Source: Chloroflexota bacterium (GTDB lineage Bacteria > Chloroflexota > Limnocylindria > QHBO01). From it: a stretch of 64,000 nt of DNA. The DNA lies in the NCBI GenBank assembly GCA_038040195.1, contig JBBPIR010000001.1:353341-417340 (forward strand), in the 5' to 3' direction. Shown here piece by piece: positions 63,747 to 64,000 of this stretch; position 1 is the stretch's first letter, and each line of letters starts with the position of its first letter. The position numbers and the translations under genes are program-made. The notes under the pieces are model-generated. The model made no database searches, was not told the origin of the DNA, and saw only the letters and a program-made list of their open reading frames with translations.

Positions 63747-63778
63747 GGGCCGGGCGCCTCCGGGCGCTCGGCCCTTTT
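63747..63778 (+). terminator. Terminator/attenuator between pstS and pstC
   Basis: GGGCCGGGCGCC (63747-63758) pairs with GGGCGCTCGGCCC less one base (63763-63774, one G-T pair), loop TCCG, followed at once by TTTT (63775-63778). Partial termination here would give more pstS than pstC mRNA, as usual for this operon. Confidence 0.75.
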
Positions 63779-63816
63779 CATACCAGGACCTCGTTGCGTA
63801 GAGTGAACGCCCCACC

Positions 63817-64000
63817 ATGACGGCCATCTCCTCCCCTCCACCAGTCCCACTTCGCGTCCTGGACCTGCGCATCGGTGCCCGGCGCCGCTTTCGCGAGGGT
63901 GTGGTCCGAACCGCGATCACGGCCGCCGCCGCGACGTCGATCCTGATCAGCACCCTCATCGTGGTGTCGCTGGTCGGGAACGCGATCGCGTTCCTCCGGG
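63817..64000 (+). CDS. pstC: Phosphate ABC transporter permease PstC, N-terminal part (cut by window edge)
   Basis: 61 codons from ATG 63817 to the window end. RRRFREGVVRTAITAAAATSILISTLIVVSLVGNAIAFL is the usual basic N-terminal part and first membrane segment of PstC. A TAGAGT hexamer 12 nt upstream may give it its own weak promoter besides read-through past the hairpin. Confidence 0.8.
   Translation, partial: MTAISSPPPVPLRVLDLRIGARRRFREGVVRTAITAAAATSILISTLIVVSLVGNAIAFLR

Overview
The window is a gene-dense, high-GC stretch of bacterial chromosome. It has many 1-, 4- or 7-nt gene overlaps, frequent GTG starts, one TTG start, several genes with a -10-like hexamer and no ribosome binding site just before the start, and no insertion sequences, phage genes or CRISPR arrays. 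The gene mix points to a high-GC monoderm-type lineage such as Chloroflexota (Limnocylindria-like), with actinobacteria as the alternative: Lgt and several lipoproteins but no LPS genes, a mycobacterial-type CysM/CysO/Mec cysteine route, a SUF-only Fe-S system, a bactofilin, an acyl-ACP desaturase and a GerW/YtfJ homologue. This placement is inference from gene content; no marker gene was compared.

Layout. 1-6.6 kb: partial asparaginase, bactofilin, upp, an ArsC-type reductase, the TCA pair mdh-gltA, a metallo-beta-lactamase fold hydrolase, a VOC protein and a small membrane protein. 6.6-11.3 kb (minus): cystathionine gamma-synthase/lyase, methylmalonate-semialdehyde dehydrogenase, cystathionine beta-synthase-like enzyme and lgt. 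11.4-16.4 kb: MFS transporter, PlsC acyltransferase, small membrane protein, M20 and M24 peptidases. 16.4-17.8 kb: alpha/beta hydrolase-cyclase fusion. 17.8-26.7 kb (minus): one tight run, sufB-sufD-Rieske-rrf2-sufC-sufS-sufU-(rhodanese-ThiF)-cysO-cysM-mec, joining Fe-S cluster assembly to protein-thiocarboxylate cysteine synthesis.

26.8-44.8 kb: rsgA with a short leader ORF, an MBL hydrolase, an 855-aa AMP-ligase-ACP-PlsC fusion, M28 lipoprotein peptidase, cNMP-binding protein, tRNA-Gly, acyl-ACP desaturase, pirin, ribA followed by a short-chain dehydrogenase that seems to start at ACG, a Kelch lipoprotein, pckA, a 3xGAF cyclase, OsmC and a GNAT acetyltransferase. 44.8-51 kb: galT, then a pyrimidine operon pyrR-pyrB-pyrC-(three unknown genes)-pyrE preceded by an RNA hairpin that fits a PyrR site. 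51-54.6 kb: NAD(P)HX epimerase, a membrane cytochrome c and a CcoN-like protein lacking most expected metal ligands, then a nitroreductase. 54.6-60.4 kb: tRNA-fMet, GerW-like protein, cupredoxin, GT87 glycosyltransferase, acyltransferase-3, a second acyl-CoA synthetase with a degenerate P-loop, tRNA-Lys. 60.4-64 kb: phosphate island with PhoX-like protein, half-size TSUP protein, pstS, a strong hairpin, and the start of pstC.

Together the genes describe core metabolism (TCA/anaplerosis, pyrimidine synthesis and salvage, cysteine and Fe-S supply, lipid activation and acyl transfer, phosphate uptake). The most unusual parts are the SUF-CysO operon with a CysO that ends in Gly-Gly-Ser-Ser, and the oxidase-like protein paired with a cytochrome c.
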